A DNA stretch of 53,936 nucleotides from Spirochaetota bacterium. GTDB taxonomy: Bacteria; Spirochaetota; UBA12135; COTS27; JAFLEE01. The stretch covers positions 1 to 53,936 of the forward strand of contig JAFLEE010000028.1 in the NCBI GenBank assembly GCA_017302015.1, read 5' to 3'. This document shows positions 10,166-18,505 of the stretch, piece by piece. The notes below the pieces were generated by a model. That model saw nothing but the letters and a program-made list of their open reading frames with translations. It did not search any database and was not told where the DNA came from. A program made the position numbers and the translations under genes. The stretch's first letter is position 1; each line of letters begins with the position of its first letter.

Positions 10166-10747
10166 CTAAAAAGTGTAGTCAATGCTGACCAGGGGTTCAA
10201 GCCCCAGGGTCGCCGGGGCGCTGGCGAGGCCGAGGTTGAACTTCAACTTCAAGCCGAGGTTCCATTTTCCCCATTCGAAGGTATAGCCAGGCACCAGGGA
10301 GACCTTGCCGAAGCCGAAGGCCCCGAAATCCAAGTAGGTGAACTCGCCCTGGAGCGACCATTTTCCGAGGCCCACATTGAGGTAGACGAACCCCCCGAGG
10401 CCGATGGGCGAGGCGAAAGTGAGGCTATTATCGTTTCCGAAGGTCAGGCCGAGGTTGGCCTTCTCATTGAGGGTCACGCCGTACTCTTCGATCAGTTCCA
10501 ATTGGGTGGGGCCGCCCCAGGGCGCGAGGGGGAACCCGTAGGCCAGGGAAAGGACGAAGCCCGAGCCGGCCACGTCCCAATTGAAGTAGGGCTTGAGTGA
10601 GAATTGGAAGCCCGCGCTGGGGTAGGTGAGAAGGTCCCCGAAACTCGATTCCACCCCGAGGGTGAAGGCATGGCCCCCCTTTTCGCCCGCCCAGGCCGGG
10701 AGGGTCAGGAAAATCGCGAGGAGGATGGGAAGGCGTTGTGGTTTCAT
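10166..10747 (-). CDS. Predicted outer-membrane beta-barrel protein inside the che operon
   Basis: The 193-residue protein begins with a signal peptide ([20 protein letters not shown], cleavage near residue 20). The rest is rich in alternating hydrophobic and polar residues, glycine and aromatic residues, with no Cys, and it ends in phenylalanine (IDYTF), as outer-membrane barrels typically do. I do not recognise a named family. The start overlaps the cheA stop as ATGA, so its translation is tied to the chemotaxis kinase, an unusual position for an envelope protein. It could be a porin-like channel or a periplasmic lipocalin-like barrel; the barrel reading is an inference from composition. 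Confidence 0.7.
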   Translation of the reverse strand: MKPQRLPILLAIFLTLPAWAGEKGGHAFTLGVESSFGDLLTYPSAGFQFSLKPYFNWDVAGSGFVLSLAYGFPLAPWGGPTQLELIEEYGVTLNEKANLGLTFGNDNSLTFASPIGLGGFVYLNVGLGKWSLQGEFTYLDFGAFGFGKVSLVPGYTFEWGKWNLGLKLKFNLGLASAPATLGLEPLVSIDYTF

Positions 10748-12864
10748 GGGAGCACCTGCGTGGGGGTCTTAGCCCGCTCGCCGGCGATGGCGTGGCGGGC
10801 GATGGCGTTCACGTCGAGGATGAGGGCGACCGTGCCGTCGCCCAGGATGGTGGCCCCCGCCACCTCGTCGGTCTGCCCGAAGGCGGCGCCCAGGCTCTTG
10901 ATGACCGTCTGGTGCTGACCGAGCACGTCGTCGACGACCACGCCCATGCGCCGTCCGCCGATGCGCGCGACCACCATGCGTTCGATGGGAGGGCGGTTCC
11001 CGGCGATGGCGAAATGCTCCCTCAGGCGGATATAGGGCACCATGTCCCCACGGAGGTCGACGACCTCGCTGCCGTTGCCGGTGGCCAGGATGGCCGGGGT
11101 GAGGTCGACGCACTCGTCGACGGCGCTCAGGTTGAGCACGTAGAAGTCGCCCCCGATGCGGGAGAGGAGGCCGTCGATGATGGCGAGGGTGAGGGGGATG
11201 CGCAGCGCCATGCGTGTGCCCAGGCCGGCCTTGGAGGAGACCTCCACGGTCCCGCGCAGGCGCTCCACGTTCTTCTTGACCACGTCCATCCCCACCCCGC
11301 GGCCGGAAACGCTCGTCGCCTTGGCGGCGGTGGAGAATCCCGGGAGGAAGATGAGTTGGATGATCTCCTGTTCGCCCAGTTCCGCCCCCTCCTTCACGAG
11401 GCCCTTTTCCACCGCTTTGGCGAGGATGCGCTCGGGACGGAGGCCCCCCCCGTCATCCTCCACCGACAGCAGCACGTGGGCGCCCTCGTATTCGGCGGAG
11501 AGGGTCACCGTTCCCACCGCCTGCTTCCCGGCGGCGGCGCGCGCGGGAGCGTCTTCGATGCCGTGGTCCACCGCATTGCGCAGGATATGCATGAGGGGGT
11601 CTTTCAGGGCATCGATGACGTTCTTGTCGAGTTCGGTCTCCGCCCCGCGGAGCACGAGGTTCACATCCTTCCCCACCTCGTGGGAGACGTCGCGCACGAG
11701 GCGGTGGAAGCCGCGGAACATCTCCTCCACCGGCACCATGCGCATGCCCATGGCGGTATCGCGCAAGTCGCCGCTCAAGCGGCCGAGGGCCTCGGAAAGG
11801 GCGCGGAAATCGCCGTCGGCCTTGCGGGCGGCGGTCTGGTGGAAGCGCGAGTGGAGCGTCACGATTTCGCCCACGAGGTTGACGAGGGCGTCGATCTTCT
11901 CGCTCTTCACCCGGATGCTGGCGTGGCTCTGCTCCTCGCGGCGGCGGTCGTGGACCGCCTTCAGGGCCTCCTGTTCGGTGAGGGCCTGGGCGAGGTGGGC
12001 GTTCTCGACGAGCCCCTTCTCGAGGGCGATCTCGCCGAAGCGCTTACGGTCCCTCAGGATCTCCTCGAGGGCTTCCCGGGTGAGGTGGCCCCGCTCGAGG
12101 AGGATATCGCCGATGCGGCGCACCCCATCGCCCGAGGTGAGTTCCCCGTCGACCGCTTCGATGCGCAGGTCGCAGAAATCCACCACGAAGATGAAGGCGT
12201 CGCGGATGGCGTCCTCCCCGCGGTCGGTGCGGAGCACCAGGCACCACGAGGTCAGGCAGCGTTCCGGGTCGAAGGAATCGAGGGGACCGACCTCGGGGGT
12301 GGCGAAGACCTGCAGGTCTCCCAGGCCCCGGAGTTCCTCGAACAGGGCGAGGGGATTGCTGCCGCGCAGGAAGAGGTCTTCTTTCGGGATGAAATGGATG
12401 AGGAAGGTCTTGGCCGCCTCCAGGGGCGCGCCGGGGGAGGCGGGGCCCGGCGCGGGAGCGGGGGAGGTCGTGGGAGGCGCGGAGGGGGCGCCTCCCACGT
12501 TCCGCAGGGATTCGACGAGGGGCCTTGTCGATTCGGGGGGGACCTCGGCGCCCGGCTCGAGCATGAGCGCCACATGGTCGCAGGCGGCCAGGGTGAGGTC
12601 GATGATGGCCTTGTCGGCCTTGAGTTCGCCCTTGCGCATGCGGTCGAAGAGCGCCTCGAACTCGTGGGCGAACCCCGAGAGGGCGGAGAAGCCGAACATG
12701 GCCCCCGACCCCTTGAGCGTGTGCAGGGCGCGGAAAATCTGGTTCACCGTCTCGAGGTCGTGGGGCGCGCGCTCGAGGTCGACGAGCAGGTGCTCCATGC
12801 GCTCGACGAGCTCGTGGGCTTCCTCCCGGAACGTTTCGGCGAGTTTGGCGGGATCCAAGGCCAT
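10744..12864 (-). CDS. cheA: CheA chemotaxis histidine kinase
   Basis: The 706-residue kinase starts with an HPt domain whose phospho-histidine is H48 in ALHTLKGSG. A Pro/Ala linker (about 123-148) leads to an atypical P2-like region (about 150-248). A helical segment at 249-302, built like the N-terminal domain of type II secretion ATPases (IGDILLERGHLT... then FGEIALEKGLV), comes next. The dimerisation helices (about 317-385), the HATPase core with HILRNAVDHGIED, DDGGG and GRGVGMDVV, and a C-terminal CheW-like domain complete it. It transfers phosphate to CheY and CheB in response to MCPs. It sits 9 bp after the STAS gene. Confidence 0.97.
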   Translation of the reverse strand: MALDPAKLAETFREEAHELVERMEHLLVDLERAPHDLETVNQIFRALHTLKGSGAMFGFSALSGFAHEFEALFDRMRKGELKADKAIIDLTLAACDHVALMLEPGAEVPPESTRPLVESLRNVGGAPSAPPTTSPAPAPGPASPGAPLEAAKTFLIHFIPKEDLFLRGSNPLALFEELRGLGDLQVFATPEVGPLDSFDPERCLTSWCLVLRTDRGEDAIRDAFIFVVDFCDLRIEAVDGELTSGDGVRRIGDILLERGHLTREALEEILRDRKRFGEIALEKGLVENAHLAQALTEQEALKAVHDRRREEQSHASIRVKSEKIDALVNLVGEIVTLHSRFHQTAARKADGDFRALSEALGRLSGDLRDTAMGMRMVPVEEMFRGFHRLVRDVSHEVGKDVNLVLRGAETELDKNVIDALKDPLMHILRNAVDHGIEDAPARAAAGKQAVGTVTLSAEYEGAHVLLSVEDDGGGLRPERILAKAVEKGLVKEGAELGEQEIIQLIFLPGFSTAAKATSVSGRGVGMDVVKKNVERLRGTVEVSSKAGLGTRMALRIPLTLAIIDGLLSRIGGDFYVLNLSAVDECVDLTPAILATGNGSEVVDLRGDMVPYIRLREHFAIAGNRPPIERMVVARIGGRRMGVVVDDVLGQHQTVIKSLGAAFGQTDEVAGATILGDGTVALILDVNAIARHAIAGERAKTPTQVLP

Positions 12865-12873
12865 GGAGGGCTC

Positions 12874-13224
12874 CTAGGCGGCGGAGGGCTGGTGGAACGG
12901 GCAGGCCGTGGTGGACCCGGGGCACTGCGCGCGGCGGAAGAACCCGGAGCGTTCGACGGCCTGGCGCACCGCGGCCGAGAGGCGGTGGTTGACGCATTCG
13001 AGGGTGCGGTGCTCGCGCTGGAAGTACCGGTGCGCCGATTCGAGGATCTGGAGGAAGGAGATATCGCACGCCGTCACCCCCTCGCACGCGAGCCGCAGGC
13101 GTTTCGCGCGGGCGGCGCAGGCGAGGAGGGCGTCGCGGAGCGCGCGCGCCTGTCGGATGTCGGCTTCGCCGGTCAGGGTCAGGGTGGCGGTCTCGCCGTC
13201 GAACTCGGATCGGATCTCGAGCAT
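12874..13224 (-). CDS. STAS-domain protein in the che operon
   Basis: The 116-residue protein has a STAS fold pattern: an N-terminal beta segment (TLTLTGEADIRQARALRDALL) and the central CDISFLQIL loop, in which the serine of the D-x-S element corresponds to the phosphorylatable serine of anti-anti-sigma factors. The C-terminus has extra Cys and His (CPGSTTACPFHQ). In rhizobial che operons a STAS protein (CheS) next to cheY and cheA promotes dephosphorylation of the kinase/CheY pair; the same position here suggests a similar role, by analogy only. It lies 13 bp after cheY and 9 bp before cheA. Confidence 0.82.
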   Translation of the reverse strand: MLEIRSEFDGETATLTLTGEADIRQARALRDALLACAARAKRLRLACEGVTACDISFLQILESAHRYFQREHRTLECVNHRLSAAVRQAVERSGFFRRAQCPGSTTACPFHQPSAA

Positions 13225-13237
13225 GGGGGCCCCCGGT

Positions 13238-13600
13238 TCAGCCGATGACGCGCTTGACGGTCTCTTTGAGCTTATCGGGCGTGAAGGGCTTCACCAGCCA
13301 GGCGGTCGCCCCGGCGGCCTTGCCCTCGGCCTGCTTGCCGGCGTCGCTCTCGGTGGTGAGCACGACGACGGGGATGAACTTCGTCTTCTCCCCCGCGCGC
13401 ATGGCCTTGATCAGTTCGATGCCGGTCATCCCGGGCATGTTGATGTCGGTGATGACGAGCTTCAGGGCGTCGCCCATTTTCGCCAGCGCGGCCTGGCCGC
13501 CGTCGGCCTCCACCACCTCGTAGCCGTCCTCGGAGAGGGTGAAGTTCACCATCTGCCGCATGGAGGGCGAGTCGTCGACGATGAGGATCTGCTTGCCCAT
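13238..13600 (-). CDS. cheY: CheY chemotaxis response regulator
   Basis: This is a single receiver domain of 120 residues with D9/D10, phospho-acceptor D52 (VITDINMPGMTG), the T83 switch region and K104 (LVKPF), all standard for CheY. Phospho-CheY would bind the flagellar switch. It lies between the MCP at 13609 and the STAS gene, with gaps of 8 and 13 bp. No CheZ or CheX phosphatase was found in the window, so the STAS protein or unlinked genes may handle dephosphorylation. Confidence 0.96.
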   Translation of the reverse strand: MGKQILIVDDSPSMRQMVNFTLSEDGYEVVEADGGQAALAKMGDALKLVITDINMPGMTGIELIKAMRAGEKTKFIPVVVLTTESDAGKQAEGKAAGATAWLVKPFTPDKLKETVKRVIG

Positions 13601-13608
13601 GATTGCTC

Positions 13609-14898
13609 CTAAGCCTTGGGGGGCGTCTGGCCCCCGAGGGATTCCTTCAGGATGTCCATCTCTTCTTTCATCGTGTAGAAGCCGGCGAGCCAGGCGGCGA
13701 TGGCGTCGCGGTTGGATTGGGGGGCGGCGTTGCCGGCGTAGGGCTCGAGGCCCGCGCCGAGTTCTCCCAATTGGGCGCGCACCTGGGTCAGCGGCTCGAG
13801 CACGTGCTCCACCCTCTGGCGGATGATGTCGTGGAACTGCATGGAGATGACGGCCTCGCTGGTGTTCTTGGCCAGGGATTCGGCGTCGCGCCGCAGCCCT
13901 TCCATCTCGCCGCGGATCGACTCGATGACGCCGTTGATGCGCCCCACGGTGCTGGCGAAGAGGTGCTCCGCGTCGCCCGCCTGGCGCGCCACGGTCGCGG
14001 CCCCCGATTCGATCTCCCGGTGGATGTCGCGGGCGGTGGCCGTCATGTCGGAGAGGATGCTCTTGATATCGTGGGCCGTGCGCTCGGTGAGTTGGGAGAG
14101 TTTGCGCACCTCCTGGGCCACCACGCTGAAGCCCTTGCCGTGGACGCCGGCGCGGGCGGCCTCGATGCCTGCGTTGATGGCCAGCACATTGGTGCGGTCG
14201 GCGATCTCGGCGATGGAGTGGAGGTGGGATCCGATGCGCTCGGACTGCTGGATGATGCGCCCGACCGAGTCGAGGTTGCGCCGGCTGACGTCGCCGGCCT
14301 CGCGCACGTTGGCCACGAGGGCGTTGAGCGCCGTCTTGGTGGAGTCGAGGACGTTCCCCCCGCCGCCGAACTCGTCGCCGGAGAGGGAGGCGAAGACCGA
14401 CTCGGTCTTCGCGGATTGGCTCTTGGCCTTGGCGTGGATCTCGAAGAAAGCCGCCCCGATGGTGGCCGCGGTGGTCTCGATCTGGCTGCGCACGGAGGCG
14501 AGCTGGGAGAGGAGCACGCCGAGGCCGAGGGTCTTGCCCCGCAGGTCGGGCGGGATGCGCTCCAGGGCCTGGGTGAGTTCCTCCATGCGGGAGAGGGGTT
14601 CCGCTTTCGCCCGTTCGAGGCGCTTCTCGAATTCATCGGCTTGCCGCCTCAGTTCCTCTTGGTGCTGCGCTTGGCGCAGGCGCTCCTTCTCGATGAGGCC
14701 GTCGATTTCCCGGCCGAGGGCGGCCGTCTCGCGTTCTTTTTCCCTAAGGCGGCGCCACAGGGGCGGCAAGGGCAAGAACCAGCATAAGAGCGCGAGCGCC
14801 GCAGCGCCGATGCGTAGCCCGGGATGGGGAAGGAGCGCGCTGGCGAGCGCCAGGAGGGCCCCGCAGGCGGTGAGGATGAGGACCGAGCGGGGTTTCAT
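13609..14898 (-). CDS. MCP-type signalling protein without periplasmic domain
   Basis: The 429-residue protein has two closely spaced hydrophobic helices at the N-terminus (about 5-24 and 29-45), a coiled coil (about 50-110) and a divergent MCP signalling domain with [27 protein letters not shown]. There is no HAMP domain and no extracellular sensor domain, so it should sense an internal or membrane signal. The later part ([20 protein letters not shown]) is typical of cytosolic-sensing MCP relatives. It lies second in the supra-operon, 12 bp after the small CxxC protein and 8 bp before cheY, comparable to the internal chemotaxis protein IcpA at the head of rhizobial che operons. Confidence 0.9.
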   Translation of the reverse strand: MKPRSVLILTACGALLALASALLPHPGLRIGAAALALLCWFLPLPPLWRRLREKERETAALGREIDGLIEKERLRQAQHQEELRRQADEFEKRLERAKAEPLSRMEELTQALERIPPDLRGKTLGLGVLLSQLASVRSQIETTAATIGAAFFEIHAKAKSQSAKTESVFASLSGDEFGGGGNVLDSTKTALNALVANVREAGDVSRRNLDSVGRIIQQSERIGSHLHSIAEIADRTNVLAINAGIEAARAGVHGKGFSVVAQEVRKLSQLTERTAHDIKSILSDMTATARDIHREIESGAATVARQAGDAEHLFASTVGRINGVIESIRGEMEGLRRDAESLAKNTSEAVISMQFHDIIRQRVEHVLEPLTQVRAQLGELGAGLEPYAGNAAPQSNRDAIAAWLAGFYTMKEEMDILKESLGGQTPPKA

Positions 14899-14910
14899 GG
14901 ACGGGGTCGG

Positions 14911-15126
14911 TCAGCAGGCTTCGCGGATGACTTGGCGATGGAACAGGTGGGATCCGTCTTCCTCGACCCGGGCTTCCGCCGGAACGCCCTGCTTGAGGAG
15001 ACGGGTGAAACAAGAGAAGCAGACGGCATGGGTATGGTCTTCTTGGTGGAAATAGCCGGCGAGGGGATGGGCCCGCGCGCCGCAAAGGCTGCAAACCTGA
15101 TGGTTTTCATGGCGGATGGTTTCCAT
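14911..15126 (-). CDS. Small double-CxxC (zinc-ribbon-like) protein, first gene of che operon
   Basis: The 71-residue protein starts at the ATG 15124-15126, preceded by a G-rich ribosome site; a longer form from 15159 is less likely because it would begin almost at the predicted transcription start. It holds two CxxC pairs (CSLC near residue 11 and CFSC near residue 36) separated by a His-rich stretch (HPLAGYFHQEDHTH), and ends in Cys. This is the pattern of a small zinc ribbon. I recognise no family. As first gene of the sigma-54-controlled chemotaxis operon it may be a regulatory or assembly factor, which is conjecture. Confidence 0.7.
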   Translation of the reverse strand: METIRHENHQVCSLCGARAHPLAGYFHQEDHTHAVCFSCFTRLLKQGVPAEARVEEDGSHLFHRQVIREAC

Positions 15127-15155
15127 GTGGCCCCCTATTCCTATGGAAAAGAGGA

Positions 15156-15170
15156 GCATGAATCATGCCA
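15156..15170 (-). promoter_or_regulatory. Sigma-54-type promoter for the chemotaxis supra-operon
   Basis: On the minus strand the site reads TGGCATG-ATTC-ATGC, keeping GG-N10-GC at -24/-12. Transcription should start near 15144, giving a leader of about 18 bases that carries the ribosome site of the small CxxC protein. It resembles the site at 2352-2366 (both end in ATGC) and has a matching enhancer-like repeat upstream at 15283-15305. Confidence 0.65.
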
Positions 15171-15282
15171 GCTACTTGGAGAAAAAGGGCTGGAGTTCGG
15201 GTCAATGTGTAAATGTTGGATGACAGTGAATATGGAAACAAGGGGTGGCGCAGGCCTTTTATGGAAGCGTCCCCAGTTATAC

Positions 15283-15305
15283 CGCAAAAGATTGCGATTT
15301 CGCAA
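15283..15305. promoter_or_regulatory. Candidate enhancer (UAS) with three half-sites
   Basis: The sequence is CGCAA-AAGA-TTGCG-ATTT-CGCAA, three alternating half-sites each four bases apart. The first pair repeats the CGCAA-N4-TTGCG element at 2447-2462. The pair is centred about 133 bp upstream of the -12 element of the promoter at 15156-15170. That is 31 bp, close to three helical turns, further than in the other unit. The site also lies about 50-75 bp upstream of the divergent argB promoter. Confidence 0.55.
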
Positions 15306-15357
15306 GCTAAACAGGCCGAATATCCCCAATTTGCGCGAATCTTGGCGATCCGACTCA

Positions 15358-15386
15358 TTGAAAGAGCAGGGCAGAAATCGTATAAT
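15358..15386 (+). promoter_or_regulatory. Sigma-70 promoter for the argBDF operon
   Basis: TTGAAA at 15358-15363 and a perfect TATAAT at 15381-15386 are separated by exactly 17 bases. Transcription would begin near 15393, about 50 bases before the argB start. It is among the best sigma-70 matches in the window. No obvious ARG box or attenuator is visible in the short leader. Confidence 0.8.
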
Positions 15387-15443
15387 TTGAGTCCCCCTCT
15401 GCCGACCATGTAATAGAAGATACAGAAAAATTACGGTTTTCCC

Positions 15444-16310
15444 ATGCCCCAAAGCGAAGCCTCCCAAAAAGCTAGGGTCCTCATCGAGGCCCTGCCCTAT
15501 TTCCGGCAATTCCGGACCCAAACCATGGTGATCAAGATCGGCGGATCCATCATGGATGACGAGGCGATGCTGCGCCTCCTGGTGAAGGACGTCCTCCTCA
15601 TGCACTGGACAGGCATCAAGCCCGTCCTCGTCCACGGCGGGGGCAAGCACATCACCCAACTCATGGCGCGCCTCGATATGAAGGCCGAGTTCGTGGAGGG
15701 CCTTCGGGTCACCGATAAGGAGACCATGGACGTCACCCAAATGGTCCTCTCGGGGCTCATCAATAAGGACATCGTCTCCATGATCCAGCGGGAAGGGGGC
15801 CGGGCCGTGGGCGTCTCGGGCCGCGACGGCAACCTCATCCGGGCGAAAAAAATGGTGAAGCCGGGCGTCGACATCGGCCAGGTGGGCGAGATCACGGCCA
15901 TCGACACGGGCCTCCTCGAGACCCTCGACGGCTCGGGCTTCATCCCCGTGGTGTCCCCCATCGGCGGCGACGGCGACGGCGTGAGCCTCAACATCAACGC
16001 CGACACGGCCGCCACCGAGATCGCCGTCGCCCTCAAGGCCGAGAAACTCATCTTCATCACCGACGGCAACGGCGTCCTCTCCGACCTCCGCGACCCCGAT
16101 TCCGTCATCTCGCGTATCCGGCCCGAGGATGCGCCGGCCCTCGAAGCGAAGGGCCTCGTCTCCAAGGGCATGATCCCCAAGATCCGGTCGAGCATCGAGG
16201 CCCTCTCCCGGGGCATCCGCAGCGTGCACATCATCGGGGGCAAGATCCCCAATGCGCTGCTGCTCGAACTCTTCACCGAGGCCGGCATCGGAACCCAATT
16301 CATCCCCTGA
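15444..16310 (+). CDS. argB: Acetylglutamate kinase
   Basis: The 288-residue enzyme phosphorylates N-acetylglutamate, the second step of arginine synthesis. Visible family motifs are VIKIGGS (phosphate loop), PVLVHGGGKHI, the arginine-pathway NINADTAA substrate loop and the C-terminal SIEALSRGIRSVHIIGG. The N-terminal extension (about 24 residues before VIKIGG) resembles the helix found in arginine-sensitive, hexameric ArgB enzymes, so feedback inhibition by arginine is plausible. No strong ribosome site precedes the ATG. It heads an operon with argD and argF, with argJ located elsewhere next to recA. Confidence 0.97.
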   Translation: MPQSEASQKARVLIEALPYFRQFRTQTMVIKIGGSIMDDEAMLRLLVKDVLLMHWTGIKPVLVHGGGKHITQLMARLDMKAEFVEGLRVTDKETMDVTQMVLSGLINKDIVSMIQREGGRAVGVSGRDGNLIRAKKMVKPGVDIGQVGEITAIDTGLLETLDGSGFIPVVSPIGGDGDGVSLNINADTAATEIAVALKAEKLIFITDGNGVLSDLRDPDSVISRIRPEDAPALEAKGLVSKGMIPKIRSSIEALSRGIRSVHIIGGKIPNALLLELFTEAGIGTQFIP

Positions 16311-16383
16311 CGCGGTGCGGGGGCAACCCGGGCCACGGCCCCTCCCCGCGCGGGAGCGGCCCGCGGCCCCAAGGATACGCGAC

Positions 16384-17583
16384 GTGAGCACGAAAAAGAC
16401 CCTCCAACAATTCAACGACCATATCTTCCATACCGTCGGCCGCGACCCCCTGTGGTTCACGGGGGGCAAGGGCGCCACCCTCGTCGGCTGCGACCGCAAG
16501 AGCTATGTCGACTTCTTCTCCGGCATCGCCGTGAACAACCTGGGCTACGGGCACGCCGCTCTGGCCAAGGCCGCCGCCGCCGCCCTCAAGAAGCCCTGGC
16601 ATAGTTCCAACATCTTCCTCATCCCGGACCAGGCGCAACTGGCGGCCCTCATCCAGAAGCACTCCTTCCCCGGGCGCAGTTTCTTCGCCAATAGCGGCGC
16701 GGAGGCCAACGAGGCGGCCTACAAGTTCGCCATCAAGCGGGGCCGGATGCTGCGGACCGACAAGGTCGAAATCGTCGCCGCCAAGGATTCCTTCCACGGG
16801 CGGACCATGGGCGCCCTGTCGCTCACGGGCCAGCCGAAGTACCAGGATCCCTTCGCGCCCTTCCCCGGGAACGCGCGCTTCGTCGCCTTCAACCATCTCG
16901 CCGAACTCGAGGCGGCGGTGAACGAGAAGACCGCCGCGGTCTTCCTCGAACCCGTGCAGGGCGAGAGCGGGGTGCACGTCGCCACCCAGGCCTACCTGAA
17001 GAAGGCCCGGGAACTCTGCGACCGGCACAAGGCCCTGCTCATCTACGACGAGGTCCAGTGCGGCTGCGCGCGCACCGGCAAACTCTTCGGCTGGGAGCAC
17101 ACCGGGGTCGCGCCCGACGGCTTCACCCTGGCCAAGGGGCTCGGGGGCGGACTCCCCATCGGCTGCTTCACCGCCGCCGAGGCCTATAAAGACGTCTTCG
17201 CCGCGGGCGACCATAATAGCACCTTCGGCGGCGGGCCGTTCGTCACGGCGGTGGCCCTCGAGGCCTTCAAGACCTACAGCAAGGCCGCCTTCCTCAAGCA
17301 GGTCGTCGCCCGGGGCCAGGACCTCCGCCACGGCCTCGAGACGCTTCGGGCCCGGTTCCCGGCCGCCCGGGAAGTGCGGGGGCGGGGTCTCATGCTCGCT
17401 GTGGATTTCGTGCCCGGCTCCGTCTCCACCGACAAGGTGCGCCTGGCGTGCCGGGGGAAGGGACTCCTCGTCAATAGCATCCACAACCACATCCTGCGGA
17501 TCATCCCCCCCCTGGTCATCACGCGGGCCGAGATCGACAAGGGCCTCGCCATCCTCGAACAGGCGATCCGGGATTCCGTATGA
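16384..17583 (+). CDS. argD: Acetylornithine aminotransferase (class III PLP enzyme)
   Basis: I start at the GTG 16384-16386 because AAGGA lies eight bases upstream and the protein then begins at the family N-terminus; upstream in-frame starts lie inside argB. The 399-residue enzyme shows NSGAEANEAA, the dyad DEVQCG and the PLP lysine in TLAKGLGGGLPIG, followed by the NSTFGG loop. It converts N-acetylglutamate semialdehyde to N-acetylornithine in arginine synthesis. Its stop overlaps the argF start (ATGA). Its position between argB and argF supports ArgD over related ornithine or GABA aminotransferases. Confidence 0.95.
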   Translation: MSTKKTLQQFNDHIFHTVGRDPLWFTGGKGATLVGCDRKSYVDFFSGIAVNNLGYGHAALAKAAAAALKKPWHSSNIFLIPDQAQLAALIQKHSFPGRSFFANSGAEANEAAYKFAIKRGRMLRTDKVEIVAAKDSFHGRTMGALSLTGQPKYQDPFAPFPGNARFVAFNHLAELEAAVNEKTAAVFLEPVQGESGVHVATQAYLKKARELCDRHKALLIYDEVQCGCARTGKLFGWEHTGVAPDGFTLAKGLGGGLPIGCFTAAEAYKDVFAAGDHNSTFGGGPFVTAVALEAFKTYSKAAFLKQVVARGQDLRHGLETLRARFPAAREVRGRGLMLAVDFVPGSVSTDKVRLACRGKGLLVNSIHNHILRIIPPLVITRAEIDKGLAILEQAIRDSV

Positions 17584-18503
17584 GCACCCATTCCCAGGCC
17601 CTGCGCGACCGGAAAGACTTCATCGGGTTCGAGGCGTCCAGCGGGGACGAGATCCGCTTCCTCCTCTCCCATAGCGCCGTGGTGAAGGCGCGGGGCCGGC
17701 GCGGCCCGCGGCCCCTCGCCGGCAAGACGGTGGCGCTCATCTTCAACAAGAGTTCCACCCGCACCCGGGTCTCTTTCGAGACCGCCATCGTCCAACTCGG
17801 GGGGCATCCCATCTACCTGGCCCAGCGCGACCTCCAACTCGGCCGGGGCGAGACCGTCGCCGACACCGGCCGCGTGCTCGAGCGCTACGTCGACGCCGTG
17901 GTCATCCGCACCTATAGCCACGACGAGGTCCTCGACCTCGCCAAGAGCACCCGGGTGCCGGTGATCAACGGGCTCACCGACTACAACCATCCCTGCCAGA
18001 TCCTCGCCGACCTGCTCACCGTCCAGGAGGTCAAGGGGAGGATCGACGGGCTCAAGATCGCCTTCGTCGGCGACTTCAATAACGTCGCCAATACCTGGGC
18101 GGTGGCCTGCGAGAAGCTCGGCATCGCCTTCTCGGCCGGCTGCCCCGAGGGCTACGGCCCGGGCGAGGCCGTGCGCCGCCTGGCCCCGTCGATGGCCGTC
18201 TCCGCCGATCCCCGGGCCGCCGTCGCGGGCGCCGATGTGGTGTATGCCGACACGTGGGTGAGCATGGGCCAGGAGGAGGAGAAGGAGAAGCGCCTCTCCA
18301 TCTTCAAACCCTTCCAGGTCAACGGGGCCCTCATGGCCGCCGCCAAGCCCGATGCCATCTTCCTCCATTGCCTGCCGGCGCACCGGGAAGAGGAGGTCAC
18401 GGGCGAGGTGATGGACGGCCCCCGCAGCCACGTGTGGCAGGAAGCCGAGAACCGCCTGCACGTCCAGAAGGCGCTCCTCGAACTGCTCATGGGGGAAGGC
18501 TAG
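17580..18503 (+). CDS. argF: Ornithine carbamoyltransferase
   Basis: The 307-residue enzyme carries the carbamoyl-phosphate loop SSTRTR, the [18 protein letters not shown] segment and the ornithine loop HCLPAHR. These distinguish it from aspartate carbamoyltransferase. It forms citrulline from ornithine and carbamoyl phosphate. Translation is coupled to argD by an ATGA overlap, and the ung start follows two bases after its stop. Confidence 0.97.
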   Translation: MSTHSQALRDRKDFIGFEASSGDEIRFLLSHSAVVKARGRRGPRPLAGKTVALIFNKSSTRTRVSFETAIVQLGGHPIYLAQRDLQLGRGETVADTGRVLERYVDAVVIRTYSHDEVLDLAKSTRVPVINGLTDYNHPCQILADLLTVQEVKGRIDGLKIAFVGDFNNVANTWAVACEKLGIAFSAGCPEGYGPGEAVRRLAPSMAVSADPRAAVAGADVVYADTWVSMGQEEEKEKRLSIFKPFQVNGALMAAAKPDAIFLHCLPAHREEEVTGEVMDGPRSHVWQEAENRLHVQKALLELLMGEG

Positions 18504-18505
18504 GG

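Noticed and set aside
10738-13248. 836-codon open frame on the plus strand opposite cheA and the STAS gene
   Set aside because: It is antisense to well-supported genes and its Gly/Asp/His/Glu-rich composition is the mirror of GC-rich codon use. No family motifs.
15107-15409. 100-codon minus-strand frame overlapping the argB promoter
   Set aside because: It covers the sigma-70 promoter, enhancer repeat and sigma-54-type site, and has no motif.
15141-16499. 452-codon minus-strand frame opposite argB
   Set aside because: Antisense to a clear acetylglutamate kinase; composition is shadow-like.
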